A DNA stretch of 64,000 bases, taken from assembly GCA_964420835.1 (NCBI GenBank), contig CAYQUO010000016.1:1-64000 (forward strand), given 5' to 3'. Below the pieces are notes generated by a model. The model worked only from the letters and a program-made list of their open reading frames with translations, searched no databases and was not told where the DNA came from. Below are positions 43,292 through 52,383 of this stretch, piece by piece. The translations under genes and the position numbers were made by a program. This stretch comes from CAYQUO01 sp964420835 (GTDB lineage: Bacteria > Chloroflexota > Anaerolineae > Anaerolineales > Anaerolineaceae). Every line of letters begins with the position of its first letter. Within the stretch, counting starts at the first letter, position 1.

Positions 43292-44596
43292 ATGAGAGCT
43301 GTTGATATCATCATTAAGAAAAGAGATCGACAGGAACTAAATAAGGAGGAGATCGATTTCTTTGTTCAAGGCTTTACCCGCGGGGACATTCCCGACTACC
43401 AGGTTTCTTCGTGGGCAATGGCCGTGATGCTAAATGGAATGAGCGACCGTGAAGCAACGGACCTCACCCTCGCAATGGCAGGGTCTGGTGATGTGATAGA
43501 TCTATCACAGGTGGTTCCGATCGCTGTCGACAAGCATTCTACAGGTGGTGTGGGGGATAAGGTCACCATAGTTGTGGCACCTTTGGTGGCAGCCTGTGGT
43601 CTTCCGGTTGGAAAAATGTCCGGCCGGGGATTGGGGTTTTCCGGAGGAACCCTCGACAAATTGGAATCGATCCCTGGTTACAGGACAGACCTAAGCGAGG
43701 CGGAATTCAAAGAGCAGCTTCGGACTTTGGGCATTGTTCTCACGGGGCAATCCGGAGAGCTGGCACCAGCGGATGGAAAATTATACGCCCTGCGCGACGT
43801 CACTGGAACGGTCCCTTCCATTCCACTTATCGCCTCATCTGTCATGTCCAAAAAATTTGCCGCAGGAGCACAGGCGATTGTTCTGGATGTGAAAGTTGGG
43901 GTGGGGGCTTTTATGGAAACACTTGAAGATGCACGCCATCTGGCACACCTTATGGTCTCAATTGGCAAGATGAGCGGCAGGCAGGTGGTTGCGCTTGTCT
44001 CGGACATGAATCAGCCTCTTGGAGAGGCGGTGGGAAATGCCCTGGAACTCATTGAGGCCATTGAAACCTTGCGCGGCCAAGGGCCGGCTGATTTACGGGA
44101 GCATTGTCTTGTGGTTGCCAGCCATATGCTGGTGCTGGGCAGGAAAGCCACAGAAATACCAAAAGCCCGGAAAATGGCTGAAAATGCCCTGAATGATGCA
44201 AGTGCCTTTAACACCTTCTGTTCACTTGTGGAAGCCCAGGGGGGAGATAGTACCTATGTGAAGGAACCTGGGAAATTCCCGCAAGCCCGGTATATAGAAA
44301 CCCTGGGTTCGAATGACGAGGGTTACTTGCGGGCATTGAGTGCAAGGGATATTGGCGAAATTACAGTATCCCTTGGGGCTGGCAGAGCCCGGAAAGACGA
44401 CAAGATCGATCACTCCGTGGGTGTTCGGGTGCATCGCAAGGTTGGCGATTGGGTGAAGAAGGGAGATCCATTGTTCACGGTTCATGCAAATGATCGGGAA
44501 AAGCTAGAAATTGCCAAACAACTGCTGCCTCGGGCCTTGCAATGGAGTATTACTCCGGCAGAGCCTCTTCCGTTGTTCTATGAAATCATCCAGTGA
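43292..44596 (+). CDS. pdp: Pyrimidine-nucleoside phosphorylase
   Basis: This 434-aa enzyme splits uridine, thymidine or deoxyuridine with phosphate. MRAVDIIIKKRDRQELN matches the Bacillus Pdp N-terminus. VDKHSTGGVGDKVT (about residues 79-92) is the phosphate loop, and KMSGRGLGFSGGTLDKLESI (about residues 105-124) is the family signature. The start at MRAVD is used; an upstream in-frame ATG-like start adds five residues with poor ribosome-site spacing. Whether it prefers thymidine alone cannot be said. Confidence 0.94.
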   Translation: MRAVDIIIKKRDRQELNKEEIDFFVQGFTRGDIPDYQVSSWAMAVMLNGMSDREATDLTLAMAGSGDVIDLSQVVPIAVDKHSTGGVGDKVTIVVAPLVAACGLPVGKMSGRGLGFSGGTLDKLESIPGYRTDLSEAEFKEQLRTLGIVLTGQSGELAPADGKLYALRDVTGTVPSIPLIASSVMSKKFAAGAQAIVLDVKVGVGAFMETLEDARHLAHLMVSIGKMSGRQVVALVSDMNQPLGEAVGNALELIEAIETLRGQGPADLREHCLVVASHMLVLGRKATEIPKARKMAENALNDASAFNTFCSLVEAQGGDSTYVKEPGKFPQARYIETLGSNDEGYLRALSARDIGEITVSLGAGRARKDDKIDHSVGVRVHRKVGDWVKKGDPLFTVHANDREKLEIAKQLLPRALQWSITPAEPLPLFYEIIQ

Positions 44597-44674
44597 TCAC
44601 TAAAAACAATGAATCTGTAAATTTGAATTAATAACCGTTGTGCCTGTGGTAAAAAAATAGGCCAAGGAACCTCT

Positions 44675-45613
44675 TTGCATAAAACTGCCTGGTTATACAG
44701 CAAGATCCTTTTTACAGTTTTGGTTTGGGGAGCGTCTTTCATTGCCACCAAGGTTGCCCTGCGCTTCCTTTCGCCTGTGCTGCTTGTTTGGATGCGTTTT
44801 GGTTTTGGCGTTCCCATTTTGGCTTCTGCTGTTCTGTTGCGTAAACAATGGATCACACCGAAGCCAAAAGATATTGGGCTGTTTTTCATCCTGGGATTTT
44901 TAGGCATCACGTTAAACCAGATGCTCCAGGCAACGGGTTTACAAACCAGTAAAGCATCCACAACCGCATGGATGGTGGCAGCAATTCCAGTGTACATCGC
45001 CATCCTGGGGTGGGTTTTCCTGAAGGAAAATTTGAGATGGTTGCAATGGTTGGGGGTATTCCTTGCCGCATTCGGTGTACTGGTAATTGTTGTAGGCGGA
45101 GATCTCGGTCAACTTGTGGAAGCCCTGAGAAATACAGCACCTGGCGATGGATACATCCTTGCCAGTACGATAGTTTGGAGTGTATTCTCCATCCTCTCAC
45201 GCCATGGATTAAAACGCTACCCGGCTTCATTATTAATGCTTTTTGTTATGAGCGCAGGATGGCTTCTCACGTCAGTATGGTTGATTATTGATTACCCGAC
45301 TGATTATTCCCGTTTAATCCCACCTGACGCATGGCTGGCCGTGGTATTTTTGGGGGTGGTGTGTTCAGGTATGGCGTATTTATTTTTCTATGATGCCCTA
45401 AAGTATTTTAAAGCCGCTGTTGTAGGGACGTTTTTAAACCTTGAACCAATTGTGACAATGGCCCTGGCAGCCATTTTTATTGACGAACCGGTGACAATTG
45501 TCTCGGTACTGGGAGGGTTGTTGATATTGGGTGGGGTGTGGCTGGTCAATAGAAAACAGGAAATTCCCAACAATATGGATACGGGCGATAAAGTTGGAAA
45601 ATTGCTTTCATAA
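44675..45613 (+). CDS. EamA-family (DMT) transporter
   Basis: A 312-aa membrane protein with ten hydrophobic helices in two repeated EamA domains, for example VWGASFIATKVALRFLSPVL in the first and AYLFFYDALKYFKAAVVGTF in the second. Such proteins usually export amino acids or other metabolites; the substrate here is unknown. It starts with TTG after CAAGGAACC. The C-terminal tail is short and polar. Confidence 0.88.
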   Translation: MHKTAWLYSKILFTVLVWGASFIATKVALRFLSPVLLVWMRFGFGVPILASAVLLRKQWITPKPKDIGLFFILGFLGITLNQMLQATGLQTSKASTTAWMVAAIPVYIAILGWVFLKENLRWLQWLGVFLAAFGVLVIVVGGDLGQLVEALRNTAPGDGYILASTIVWSVFSILSRHGLKRYPASLLMLFVMSAGWLLTSVWLIIDYPTDYSRLIPPDAWLAVVFLGVVCSGMAYLFFYDALKYFKAAVVGTFLNLEPIVTMALAAIFIDEPVTIVSVLGGLLILGGVWLVNRKQEIPNNMDTGDKVGKLLS

Positions 45614-45738
45614 TTTGGAGATAACACCAGCCGGGTTCTGGAAAATATTCCCTATCTGATTCTGGCCCCCTATAAGGAAGATACTTCTTATCCATTCACT
45701 CAGATTATTGCACTGTTGATTATGGCGTAAAGAGTAGG

Positions 45739-46977
45739 ATGTTCGATGTTCCTTTGAAAACGAGAATTCAGACACTTCCAGGGAACCTGTGGGCTGTTTC
45801 GGGGACCAGTTTTTTTATGGACATCTCATCAGAGATGGTAATCAACTTGCTTCCGTTGTTTCTTTCCAGCGTGCTGGGAATCAGAACCAGTATTATCGGT
45901 TTGATCGAAGGGGTTGCAGAAGCGACAGCCTCCATTCTTAAAATGTTTTCTGGCTGGTTTTCAGACCGGTTAAAAAGTCGCAAATGGCTTGCGGTTGCAG
46001 GTTACATCCTATCAGCGATTTCCAAACCGCTCTTCTACGTTGCCGATACTTGGGGTTTTGTGGCAGGGATTCGTTGGATGGACCGTATTGGCAAAGGCGT
46101 TCGCACGGCTCCGAGAGACGCGTTGGTGGCCGATTCAATCAATCCGGAGATGCGGGGATTGGCTTTTGGGTTTCATCGGGCTGCAGATACAGCCGGGGCT
46201 ATGTTTGGAATTGGGATTGCCATGCTTGTTGTTTGGTACATGCAATCCAGTAGCAGCCTGCTACAACTTGCGACATTTAAAACGATCGTTCTATTCAGTA
46301 TACTTCCCGCTTTAATGGCGGTATTAATTCTGATCATTGGCACAAAGGATACGCATGTTGGCAATGGTCAACCTGTTCCTCGTTTGTCATTCCGTTCGTT
46401 GGGACGTCCATTCTTAAAATTCATGGTGATCATGGCGGTATTTGACCTTGGAAATTCCTCGGATGCTTTTCTGGTATTGCGGGCTCAGGAAAGGGGGGTT
46501 AGTGTAACGGGGATATTGGGTATGCTTCTCGTTTTCAATTTTGTGTACACACTTGTGTCAATACCCGCTGGCTCTCTATCGGACCGACTGGGGCGGAGGA
46601 AAATGATTATTGGGGGTTGGCTTGTTTATGCGGCAATATACCTGGGTTTTGGTTTTGCCCAACAGGCATGGCTGGTGTGGCTTCTGTACGTAATTCATGG
46701 TGTTTATTATGGGATGACCTATGGGACTTCCAAGGCCATGATCGCAGACCTGGTCCCAGTACATTTACGTGGAACAGCGTATGGCAATTACAACGCCATC
46801 CTGGGAATATTGGATTTCCCGGCTTCACTGATCGCCGGAATTCTGTGGCAGGGGCTGGGAGGGTGGAAAGGTTTTGGTGCACCAGCCCCCTTTATTTTTG
46901 GAGGCTGCATGGCGCTTTTGGCGGTAATATTATTTTTAACCTGGAAACCGGAGAAGCAGTTAGAACATCCGAATTAA
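45739..46977 (+). CDS. MFS transporter
   Basis: A 412-aa protein with about 12 hydrophobic helices. Typical MFS loop motifs are GWFSDRLKSRKWLAVAGY (between helices 2 and 3, about residues 73-90) and GSLSDRLGRRKMIIGGW (about residues 278-294). The conserved RIGKGVRTAPRDALVADS stretch matches a group of MFS exporters without a known substrate. The stop overlaps that of the convergent slyD gene (TTAA at 46974-46977). Confidence 0.9.
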   Translation: MFDVPLKTRIQTLPGNLWAVSGTSFFMDISSEMVINLLPLFLSSVLGIRTSIIGLIEGVAEATASILKMFSGWFSDRLKSRKWLAVAGYILSAISKPLFYVADTWGFVAGIRWMDRIGKGVRTAPRDALVADSINPEMRGLAFGFHRAADTAGAMFGIGIAMLVVWYMQSSSSLLQLATFKTIVLFSILPALMAVLILIIGTKDTHVGNGQPVPRLSFRSLGRPFLKFMVIMAVFDLGNSSDAFLVLRAQERGVSVTGILGMLLVFNFVYTLVSIPAGSLSDRLGRRKMIIGGWLVYAAIYLGFGFAQQAWLVWLLYVIHGVYYGMTYGTSKAMIADLVPVHLRGTAYGNYNAILGILDFPASLIAGILWQGLGGWKGFGAPAPFIFGGCMALLAVILFLTWKPEKQLEHPN

Positions 46978-47456
46978 TTATGGACGTGGCCGTGAGCTAG
47001 TTCTTGTGGTGTGGCAGGGCGCACGTTAACAACTTCTATCTCAAATTCCAGTTCTTTGCCAGCCAGCGGGTGATTAAAATCCAACACCACCTCCTGGTTG
47101 TCAATCTGCTTTACAAAGGCTACCCAGGTATCGCCCTTCGGATTTTTGAATTCAAGCTCCATCCCAATATCAAGCTGCATTTCCTTTGGGAACTCGCTTT
47201 TTGGAATTTTCATGATGGCATCGGGATCAACTTCTCCGTATCCTTCCGCAGCGTTTATGCGAAGGCGTTTTTTATCCCCGGGATACAATCCATAAAGTGA
47301 TTTTTCGAGGCCAGGGATGATGCTGCCCCTTCCCTGGATAAATTGGATGGGCTTATTACTGGTTTTTTCGATTTCCTTGCCCTGTAGAAACAGGCAATAG
47401 TTGAGGGTTACAACATGGTCGTCAACTATGGCTTGGTTGTGGATCTCAGCATTCAT
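46974..47456 (-). CDS. slyD: FKBP-type peptidyl-prolyl isomerase, SlyD-like
   Basis: This 160-aa protein has FKBP motifs near the N-terminus (VTLNYCLFLQGKEIE, GRGSIIPGLEKSLYGLYPGD), an insert-in-flap chaperone domain (about residues 75-130) and the HPLAGKELEFEIEVVNV block that closes the fold in SlyD. The tail ELAHGHVHN is histidine-containing but much shorter than the metal-binding tail of E. coli SlyD. The start has CAAGGACG upstream. Confidence 0.92.
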   Translation of the reverse strand: MNAEIHNQAIVDDHVVTLNYCLFLQGKEIEKTSNKPIQFIQGRGSIIPGLEKSLYGLYPGDKKRLRINAAEGYGEVDPDAIMKIPKSEFPKEMQLDIGMELEFKNPKGDTWVAFVKQIDNQEVVLDFNHPLAGKELEFEIEVVNVRPATPQELAHGHVHN

Positions 47457-47509
47457 CGGAAAACGTCCTTGTGGTTGAATTACCCTTCTTTGGTTATAGG
47501 CAGGCAGTC

Positions 47510-47518
47510 ATTATATCA
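47510..47518 (-). promoter_or_regulatory. Extended -10 promoter of slyD
   Basis: On the minus strand this reads TGA-TATAAT. A TTGCCC box lies 15 bases further upstream. The inferred leader is about 46 nt and contains the ribosome site. Confidence 0.55.
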
Positions 47519-47626
47519 TTTGGAATGGCTGGGCAAGTATGGGTCGATAACTTGAATGCAGCCTGGTTGCAGGGATTTTAAGGAATTAAGGATAAAATTA
47601 GCGTTCATAATATTGGAGGGAAAACG

Positions 47627-48346
47627 ATGCAACTGTTTTTTATTCGACATGCCCAATCAACAAATAATTTGCTTTGGGATGAAACGGGGAGCTCCAAGGG
47701 TCGTTTGGAGGATCCAGGTTTGAGCAAGGCGGGTTTTGAACAAGCCCGATTGCTTGCCGAACACTTGGATGGCGGAAATCCGGAATTGAAAAATGGAAGA
47801 AATCCTGGTAATCATACTGGATATGGCCTCACCCATCTTTATACCAGCCTGATGTTGCGGGCGGTTCAAACCGGATGGGCCATTTCAAAAAGAATCGGTA
47901 TTCCACTTGAAGGTTGGATCAACCTGCATGAAGGTGGTGGTGTTTATATTGAAGACCCTGTAACAGCCGTCCGTCAAGGGCGCCCTGGATGGAAACGGTC
48001 TGAACTTAGCAAAGAATTTCCCGGTCTGATCCTGCCGGCTGCGGTAACGGAGGATGGTTGGTGGAACAAGGATTATGAGCCATGGGACGATCGACAGAAA
48101 AGAGCCATTTGCCTGCTAACAGAATTGCTTCGGTTGCATAACCATTCAGATGATCGTGTTGCCCTGGTCAGCCATGGAGATTTTTATAATGCCTTTCTTT
48201 ATTCCTTGTTCGGTATAACGATAGAAAGTGGGATTTGGTTTGCGAATAATAATGCGTCCATAACAAGAATCGACTTTGGCCCGGAACGCATTGAAGTGGT
48301 TTATCTCAACAGGGTCGACTTTCTTCCTTCTCAACTTGTAACCTGA
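47627..48346 (+). CDS. Histidine phosphatase family protein
   Basis: This 239-aa protein starts MQLFFIRHAQSTNN with the RH-(A/G)-x phosphohistidine motif at residues 7-9. A second conserved histidine is in VALVSHGDFYNAFL (about residues 187-200), and arginine in YTSLMLRAVQTGW. This is the phosphoglycerate mutase-like branch. It could act on sugar phosphates or another metabolite. TTGGAGGG precedes the ATG. Confidence 0.87.
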   Translation: MQLFFIRHAQSTNNLLWDETGSSKGRLEDPGLSKAGFEQARLLAEHLDGGNPELKNGRNPGNHTGYGLTHLYTSLMLRAVQTGWAISKRIGIPLEGWINLHEGGGVYIEDPVTAVRQGRPGWKRSELSKEFPGLILPAAVTEDGWWNKDYEPWDDRQKRAICLLTELLRLHNHSDDRVALVSHGDFYNAFLYSLFGITIESGIWFANNNASITRIDFGPERIEVVYLNRVDFLPSQLVT

Positions 48347-48360
48347 AAATAGGTTGGAAT

Positions 48361-49038
48361 TTATTGGAGGATAACCATCTGGCATTCCAGGTTGGTTAAT
48401 TGAAGCATTCGCCAAAATCCATTCCCGGTTTCCGAATTAAGATCAGTCCGCAGATGAAATGGGGTGACCTCTGACCAATCAGGGATTCCTGGATCCAGAG
48501 GGAGCAGCCTACAAAGATGCTGGTACCAGTCATGTTCGTTCTGGATGGAATCATAGGCAGTTTGTGTGTTCCCCATAGTGTCACCCTGGGATTGGCTGGA
48601 GTAAGCGGACAGGGTGTTTACAATCCATTGATATCCTGCCTGGTCGAACATGACATAACCATCCCATGGCACGTTGAAAAGATTCAAGTTGTACAATGAC
48701 CATGGAGTGGGCAATCCATTTTCATCCATTGAAAAACTTAGAACCGGACCGGTTTCGTAGCCAGAACCGGGATAAAGGGCCTCAAACGTGGCTTGAGGAG
48801 GATTGCCAGGTGAGATTGATGTCCTCCAGATGGAGAGAACCACAGGGTCCTGGATTTCCAAGTCATTCATACGGATGAGTAACAATGCTGTTTTTCCCGG
48901 CTTGGGAACGACTGGCAATGTTGGAGTAGGGTTGGACATTTGAGTGAAAATGAGGAACAGGCCCCTGGCAATAAGGAAACCAAGAAGAGTGAAGCCCGCA
49001 AATGCTACCAGGAAAATCATCAATCCTTTTTTAGACAT
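48361..49038 (-). CDS. Hypothetical membrane-anchored protein
   Basis: I do not recognise this 225-aa protein. It has one N-terminal hydrophobic helix (about residues 6-32) followed by an extracytoplasmic-looking domain with a proline-rich linker (PTPTLPVVPKPGK). The segment LLLIRMNDLEIQDPVVLSIW recalls the start of LytR-CpsA-Psr domains, but the catalytic arginines and aspartates of that family are not evident. It converges with the phosphatase gene. Confidence 0.65.
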   Translation of the reverse strand: MSKKGLMIFLVAFAGFTLLGFLIARGLFLIFTQMSNPTPTLPVVPKPGKTALLLIRMNDLEIQDPVVLSIWRTSISPGNPPQATFEALYPGSGYETGPVLSFSMDENGLPTPWSLYNLNLFNVPWDGYVMFDQAGYQWIVNTLSAYSSQSQGDTMGNTQTAYDSIQNEHDWYQHLCRLLPLDPGIPDWSEVTPFHLRTDLNSETGNGFWRMLQLTNLECQMVILQ

Positions 49039-49201
49039 GGTTTACGATGAATATTTGAACAATATTGCCAGGATCCAAAGGCGTCTAAGTTGCCTGAACA
49101 TAAATATTATAGCCTGAACCACATATGGGCGTGTGGTTGGATTGAACCCTCAGTAAGTAATAGAAATATCAAAAATATTGTTCCATGGGAATCTTCGCGA
49201 T

Positions 49202-49234
49202 AAAAAAACCTGAAGGCGAAAAATGGCCTTCAGG
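49202..49234 (-). terminator. Terminator of the ftsZ operon
   Basis: CCTGAAGGC (49209-49217) pairs perfectly with GCCTTCAGG (49226-49234); on the minus strand it is followed by seven Ts (49208-49202). It closes the minus-strand operon that runs from 52284. Confidence 0.88.
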
Positions 49235-49261
49235 CAGTGAAGAACCTGACAATCCATCCCG

Positions 49262-49501
49262 TCAGGACCATGTAAGTGTGATCAGGAACATAATGATGCC
49301 AAAGACGAATCCACTGCAAGCAGATTTCATGACCAGCGATACGATTTCATGATTGCTCTTCAACTGTTGGTAATAAGGGTAACCCACCCTGACAACACTC
49401 CTAACCAGCGGAGATGAGGTCATTCCCCAGTTTATGATTTCCCAAAATTTGATCTGGCTTTTACGGATGAATGTTCTCATTTTTGTATTCCTGATGATCA
49501 T
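49262..49501 (-). CDS. Small hypothetical membrane protein
   Basis: This 79-aa frame overlaps the preceding one by 4 bases, lies just before the operon terminator, and has one membrane helix at its C-terminus (ACSGFVFGIIMFLITLTW, about residues 61-78) with a basic N-terminal half. No family is recognised. The coupling to its neighbours and the position before the terminator support it as a real gene. Confidence 0.6.
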   Translation of the reverse strand: MIIRNTKMRTFIRKSQIKFWEIINWGMTSSPLVRSVVRVGYPYYQQLKSNHEIVSLVMKSACSGFVFGIIMFLITLTWS

Positions 49502-49728
49502 CTCGATGTGGATAATTTTTTTATCTTTCCTGATTGATCAACAACTGCTCGAACGGTATGGTGAATGGCCACGCCTCTACCTGTTTGAATAGTTTTTTCA
49601 AAAATCAGGAGCCATTGACCATTTGGATGCGATTGAATTTTTGGCCTGCCCCCATCCATAAAAGGGACCTGTTTATAGACGTTTCGGCAGGCTTTTTCAA
49701 GGACGTTGGGGGGGATTTTGTCGCTCAT
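49498..49728 (-). CDS. Small hypothetical protein
   Basis: This 76-aa soluble protein is not recognised. It has alternating polar and hydrophobic segments (GQWLLIFEKTIQTGRGVAIH, HTVRAVVDQSGKIKKLSTSR) suggesting a small beta-sheet. It starts 12 bases after ftsZ and overlaps the next gene by 4 bases, so it is expressed with ftsZ. Confidence 0.6.
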   Translation of the reverse strand: MSDKIPPNVLEKACRNVYKQVPFMDGGRPKIQSHPNGQWLLIFEKTIQTGRGVAIHHTVRAVVDQSGKIKKLSTSR

Positions 49729-49740
49729 TGGAACCCAAGT

Positions 49741-50892
49741 TCAACGGTTTCTGCGGCGCAAGAACGCCGGCAGGTCAAGGTCGGTCATTACTGACGCCAA
49801 TTCAATTTCCTGGGTTTGTCCAATGGCCTTGGAGTCAGCAGGTTCTTCCACAATTGCTTCTGAATTGTTTTTTTCGTGGTGTTGGCTTCGTATCTTCTGG
49901 CGGTCAATGGATGTTCCACCCAACCCGGTTATGATCAGTATTACCTGTACCCGGTCTTCCATCTGGTCGTTGATGGTAATACCCGGGATGATATCTGCCC
50001 TGCCGCCTGTCAGCCCTTGCAGGCGCTCCAGTGCTTCTGCAACTTCATGGAAGGTCAGATCAGTACATCCGGTAAAACTGGCGATGATTCCGGATGCATT
50101 GTCCAGGGGGATCGATTCGAGCAATGGATGGTGAAGTGCATTTTCAATCGCCTTGGAGGCTTTGTTATACCCTTGCCCCTGACCAATGGACATGATGGAT
50201 CCACCACCGTTCAGCATTAGATTTCTTACATGGGCGAAATCGACATTGATCATTCCGGACTGGTTGATAATCTCGCTGATCCCCTGAATTCCCTGGCGGA
50301 GTACATCGTCTGCCAGTTGAAAGGCGGCTTCGATGGGAAGGTCGTGGGGGGCAATTGCAAGCAAACGGTCATTTGGCACGGTGATCAATGTATCTGTATG
50401 TGGGCGCAATTTTTCCAGACCGACACGGGCATTGGTTTGCCGTTTGCCGACCTCAAAAGAGAAGGGTAGGGTGACAATCGCCACACAAACAGCCCCAATT
50501 GCCCTCGCAGCACGGGCAGCAACTGATATGGCACCGGTCCCTGAGCCTCCACCCATCCCGGCGGTTAAAAAGACCATGTCTGCTCCATTTAGAGCCGCGC
50601 AGATGTCCTTGTAACTTTCTTCGGCGGCTGCTTCACCAATTTCTGAATTTCCACCGGAGCCAAGTCCTCTGGTGAGACGGGGGCCAAGTTGTATTTTAAC
50701 CGGTGCAAGACTGGATTTTAATGCCTGCAGATCGGTATTTGCTGTGATGAATTCCACACCGGAGATTCCCAGCTCAATCATTCGGTTAATTGCGTTGGAT
50801 CCTCCACCGCCCAAACCGATGACTTTAAGGGATGGTATTCTTGCGGTCAATGGGGTTCGCGTTTGGGGAATGGTTTCAACGGTCAGGGTCAT
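49741..50892 (-). CDS. ftsZ: FtsZ-family tubulin-like GTPase, divergent
   Basis: This 383-aa protein has the FtsZ fold: LKVIGLGGGGSNAINRM (about residues 22-38), the tubulin signature GGGSGTG (residues 114-120) where GGGTGTG is usual, and the C-terminal peptide LDLPAFLRRRNR that normally binds FtsA/ZipA-type partners. The synergy (T7) loop reads NVDFAH, with His221 where the second catalytic aspartate stands (D212 in E. coli). Other blocks are also off-consensus (GSGGNSEIG for GAGANPEVG). It may be a second FtsZ rather than the main cytokinesis protein. TGAGGTG precedes the ATG. It sits outside a dcw cluster. Confidence 0.88.
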   Translation of the reverse strand: MTLTVETIPQTRTPLTARIPSLKVIGLGGGGSNAINRMIELGISGVEFITANTDLQALKSSLAPVKIQLGPRLTRGLGSGGNSEIGEAAAEESYKDICAALNGADMVFLTAGMGGGSGTGAISVAARAARAIGAVCVAIVTLPFSFEVGKRQTNARVGLEKLRPHTDTLITVPNDRLLAIAPHDLPIEAAFQLADDVLRQGIQGISEIINQSGMINVDFAHVRNLMLNGGGSIMSIGQGQGYNKASKAIENALHHPLLESIPLDNASGIIASFTGCTDLTFHEVAEALERLQGLTGGRADIIPGITINDQMEDRVQVILIITGLGGTSIDRQKIRSQHHEKNNSEAIVEEPADSKAIGQTQEIELASVMTDLDLPAFLRRRNR

Positions 50893-50910
50893 GTTTCACC
50901 TCATGCGATG

Positions 50911-52284
50911 CTATGGTGCAATCATCATGCCATTCATATCCACCCGGTTCACCAGGCACCCGGCTTCCTTCAATTCCTGCAAGGATTGCTCAGGATAGGC
51001 GTCTTCTGGTCCGACAATGGTCACTTCACGCGCCAGAGATGCTTCTGTAATGCTAAAACCAATGGCTGGCTGAAATTGTTTGATGTATTCCCGGAGGAAA
51101 CTCAACCTGTGATCGGTAAGCACCCAATCTGCTGAGGGCAAAAGAAGATAATTGCGGATTGGGCGGGCGTGTGAAAGGGTTTGAATTCCCGGTGCTTTTC
51201 CATGATGTCCCGCGTCAGGTGATGCTTGGCTCGCAGCGGATGGAGTGTAGGCTTGTTGATCCACGAGCCATTTTTGCCATTGGTCGGCAATGGGCATATT
51301 TACGCCTTCCGGATGAAACCATGCATGTTGGTGTTGTGGTCCAGAAGGATCAGCAGAAAGAAGCCAAAACGACCCGAATAGGACCTCGTCCGGGAGGTGC
51401 TTCAGGGGAATGGCTGGATCTGTGGGTTCATGGGATGGTTGCCCAGCCAGCAACCGGCCTATTGCCAGATTAACAAGGGTTTGCGTTTCCGGGTCAGGGG
51501 CGTCACCTTGTTTGCTCAGAGGATCCTTTATCAACCCAACCCCTAACAGAATCATCGGAACGGAATGGCCTAATACAGTTTGGCACACCTCCTGGTACCA
51601 CTCATGGCATCGAAAGCCTCTCTGATCCTGAATTGTGGTGGATGTATTATATGGTCGTGCATCCGGCCATAGGGCGGGTCCACCAACTCCCCAGTTCAAA
51701 GGGTGGTCGAAGCTCCATGCGTAGGATGACATAACGAAGGATTCCAACAGCTCGGTGTCTCCTCTTTTCATCATTGATTCAAGTGTAGAACGCAAAAAGA
51801 TGGTATCCCAAAGATCACCTCCCGGCTCTAACGGGGGAAGAATGGGTATCAGGCCGGATGTAAGAGCCCTTCGGGCCAATGGCAAGTAGCTGTCCAGGAA
51901 ATGATCAACGAGCCCGCCCCGGCTCCAAATAGATGAATGCCAGGATCGACGTGAATTCACCCTTTCGGCCAAAATCACCCCTTTTATTCCCCAGTTGGCA
52001 TATGCATCAAAAAGAGATTCCAAGTCATCTACATCAGGCAGGTTGGATGGCGAAAGGTTGAACTGTAAAATGGGTTCGATCTCGTTCTCTAATAAAGGCC
52101 TAAGGAAAAATTCCGGTATTGCCCTTTGTGTAATGGATGGGAGGATCAGCCAGGATGCTTCCAATGATTGGAGTATCGGAAGCCAGGTTTTAAGATCCTT
52201 TTCCTGGTAGTGCTGATTATCCTGGAAATAGTGGAACCCGAACCGGGTGGATTTTCTAGGCAATGAAAGGGCGGTTGTTTTCAT
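50911..52284 (-). CDS. Hypothetical protein, probable TIM-barrel N-terminal half
   Basis: A 457-aa protein I cannot name. Residues 1-300 look like an alpha/beta barrel of the glycoside hydrolase type (RFGFHYFQDNQHYQEKDLK, LILPSITQRAIPEFF, then WGIKGVILAERVNS), rich in aromatic residues. Residues about 360-457 form a separate alpha/beta part (PSADWVLTDHRLSFLREYIK). No catalytic pair can be assigned. There is no signal peptide. The chosen ATG follows TGAAG; a TTG seven codons upstream is possible. It is upstream of ftsZ in the same operon, 18 bases apart. Confidence 0.6.
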   Translation of the reverse strand: MKTTALSLPRKSTRFGFHYFQDNQHYQEKDLKTWLPILQSLEASWLILPSITQRAIPEFFLRPLLENEIEPILQFNLSPSNLPDVDDLESLFDAYANWGIKGVILAERVNSRRSWHSSIWSRGGLVDHFLDSYLPLARRALTSGLIPILPPLEPGGDLWDTIFLRSTLESMMKRGDTELLESFVMSSYAWSFDHPLNWGVGGPALWPDARPYNTSTTIQDQRGFRCHEWYQEVCQTVLGHSVPMILLGVGLIKDPLSKQGDAPDPETQTLVNLAIGRLLAGQPSHEPTDPAIPLKHLPDEVLFGSFWLLSADPSGPQHQHAWFHPEGVNMPIADQWQKWLVDQQAYTPSAASQASPDAGHHGKAPGIQTLSHARPIRNYLLLPSADWVLTDHRLSFLREYIKQFQPAIGFSITEASLAREVTIVGPEDAYPEQSLQELKEAGCLVNRVDMNGMMIAP

Positions 52285-52365
52285 GGCTTCACAATCCAAT
52301 TTCAATGTTTGATCTGTACCTGTAATGGAGCAAGACTCGTGCCACCATGCTTATGAAATGCCTTC

Positions 52366-52374
52366 TGCTATAAT
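52366..52374 (+). promoter_or_regulatory. Extended -10 promoter, leaderless start
   Basis: TGC-TATAAT (52366-52374) ends 9 bases before the ATG at 52384, with no Shine-Dalgarno sequence between. There is no clear -35 box. Confidence 0.6.
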
Positions 52375-52383
52375 TTAGCCGTT

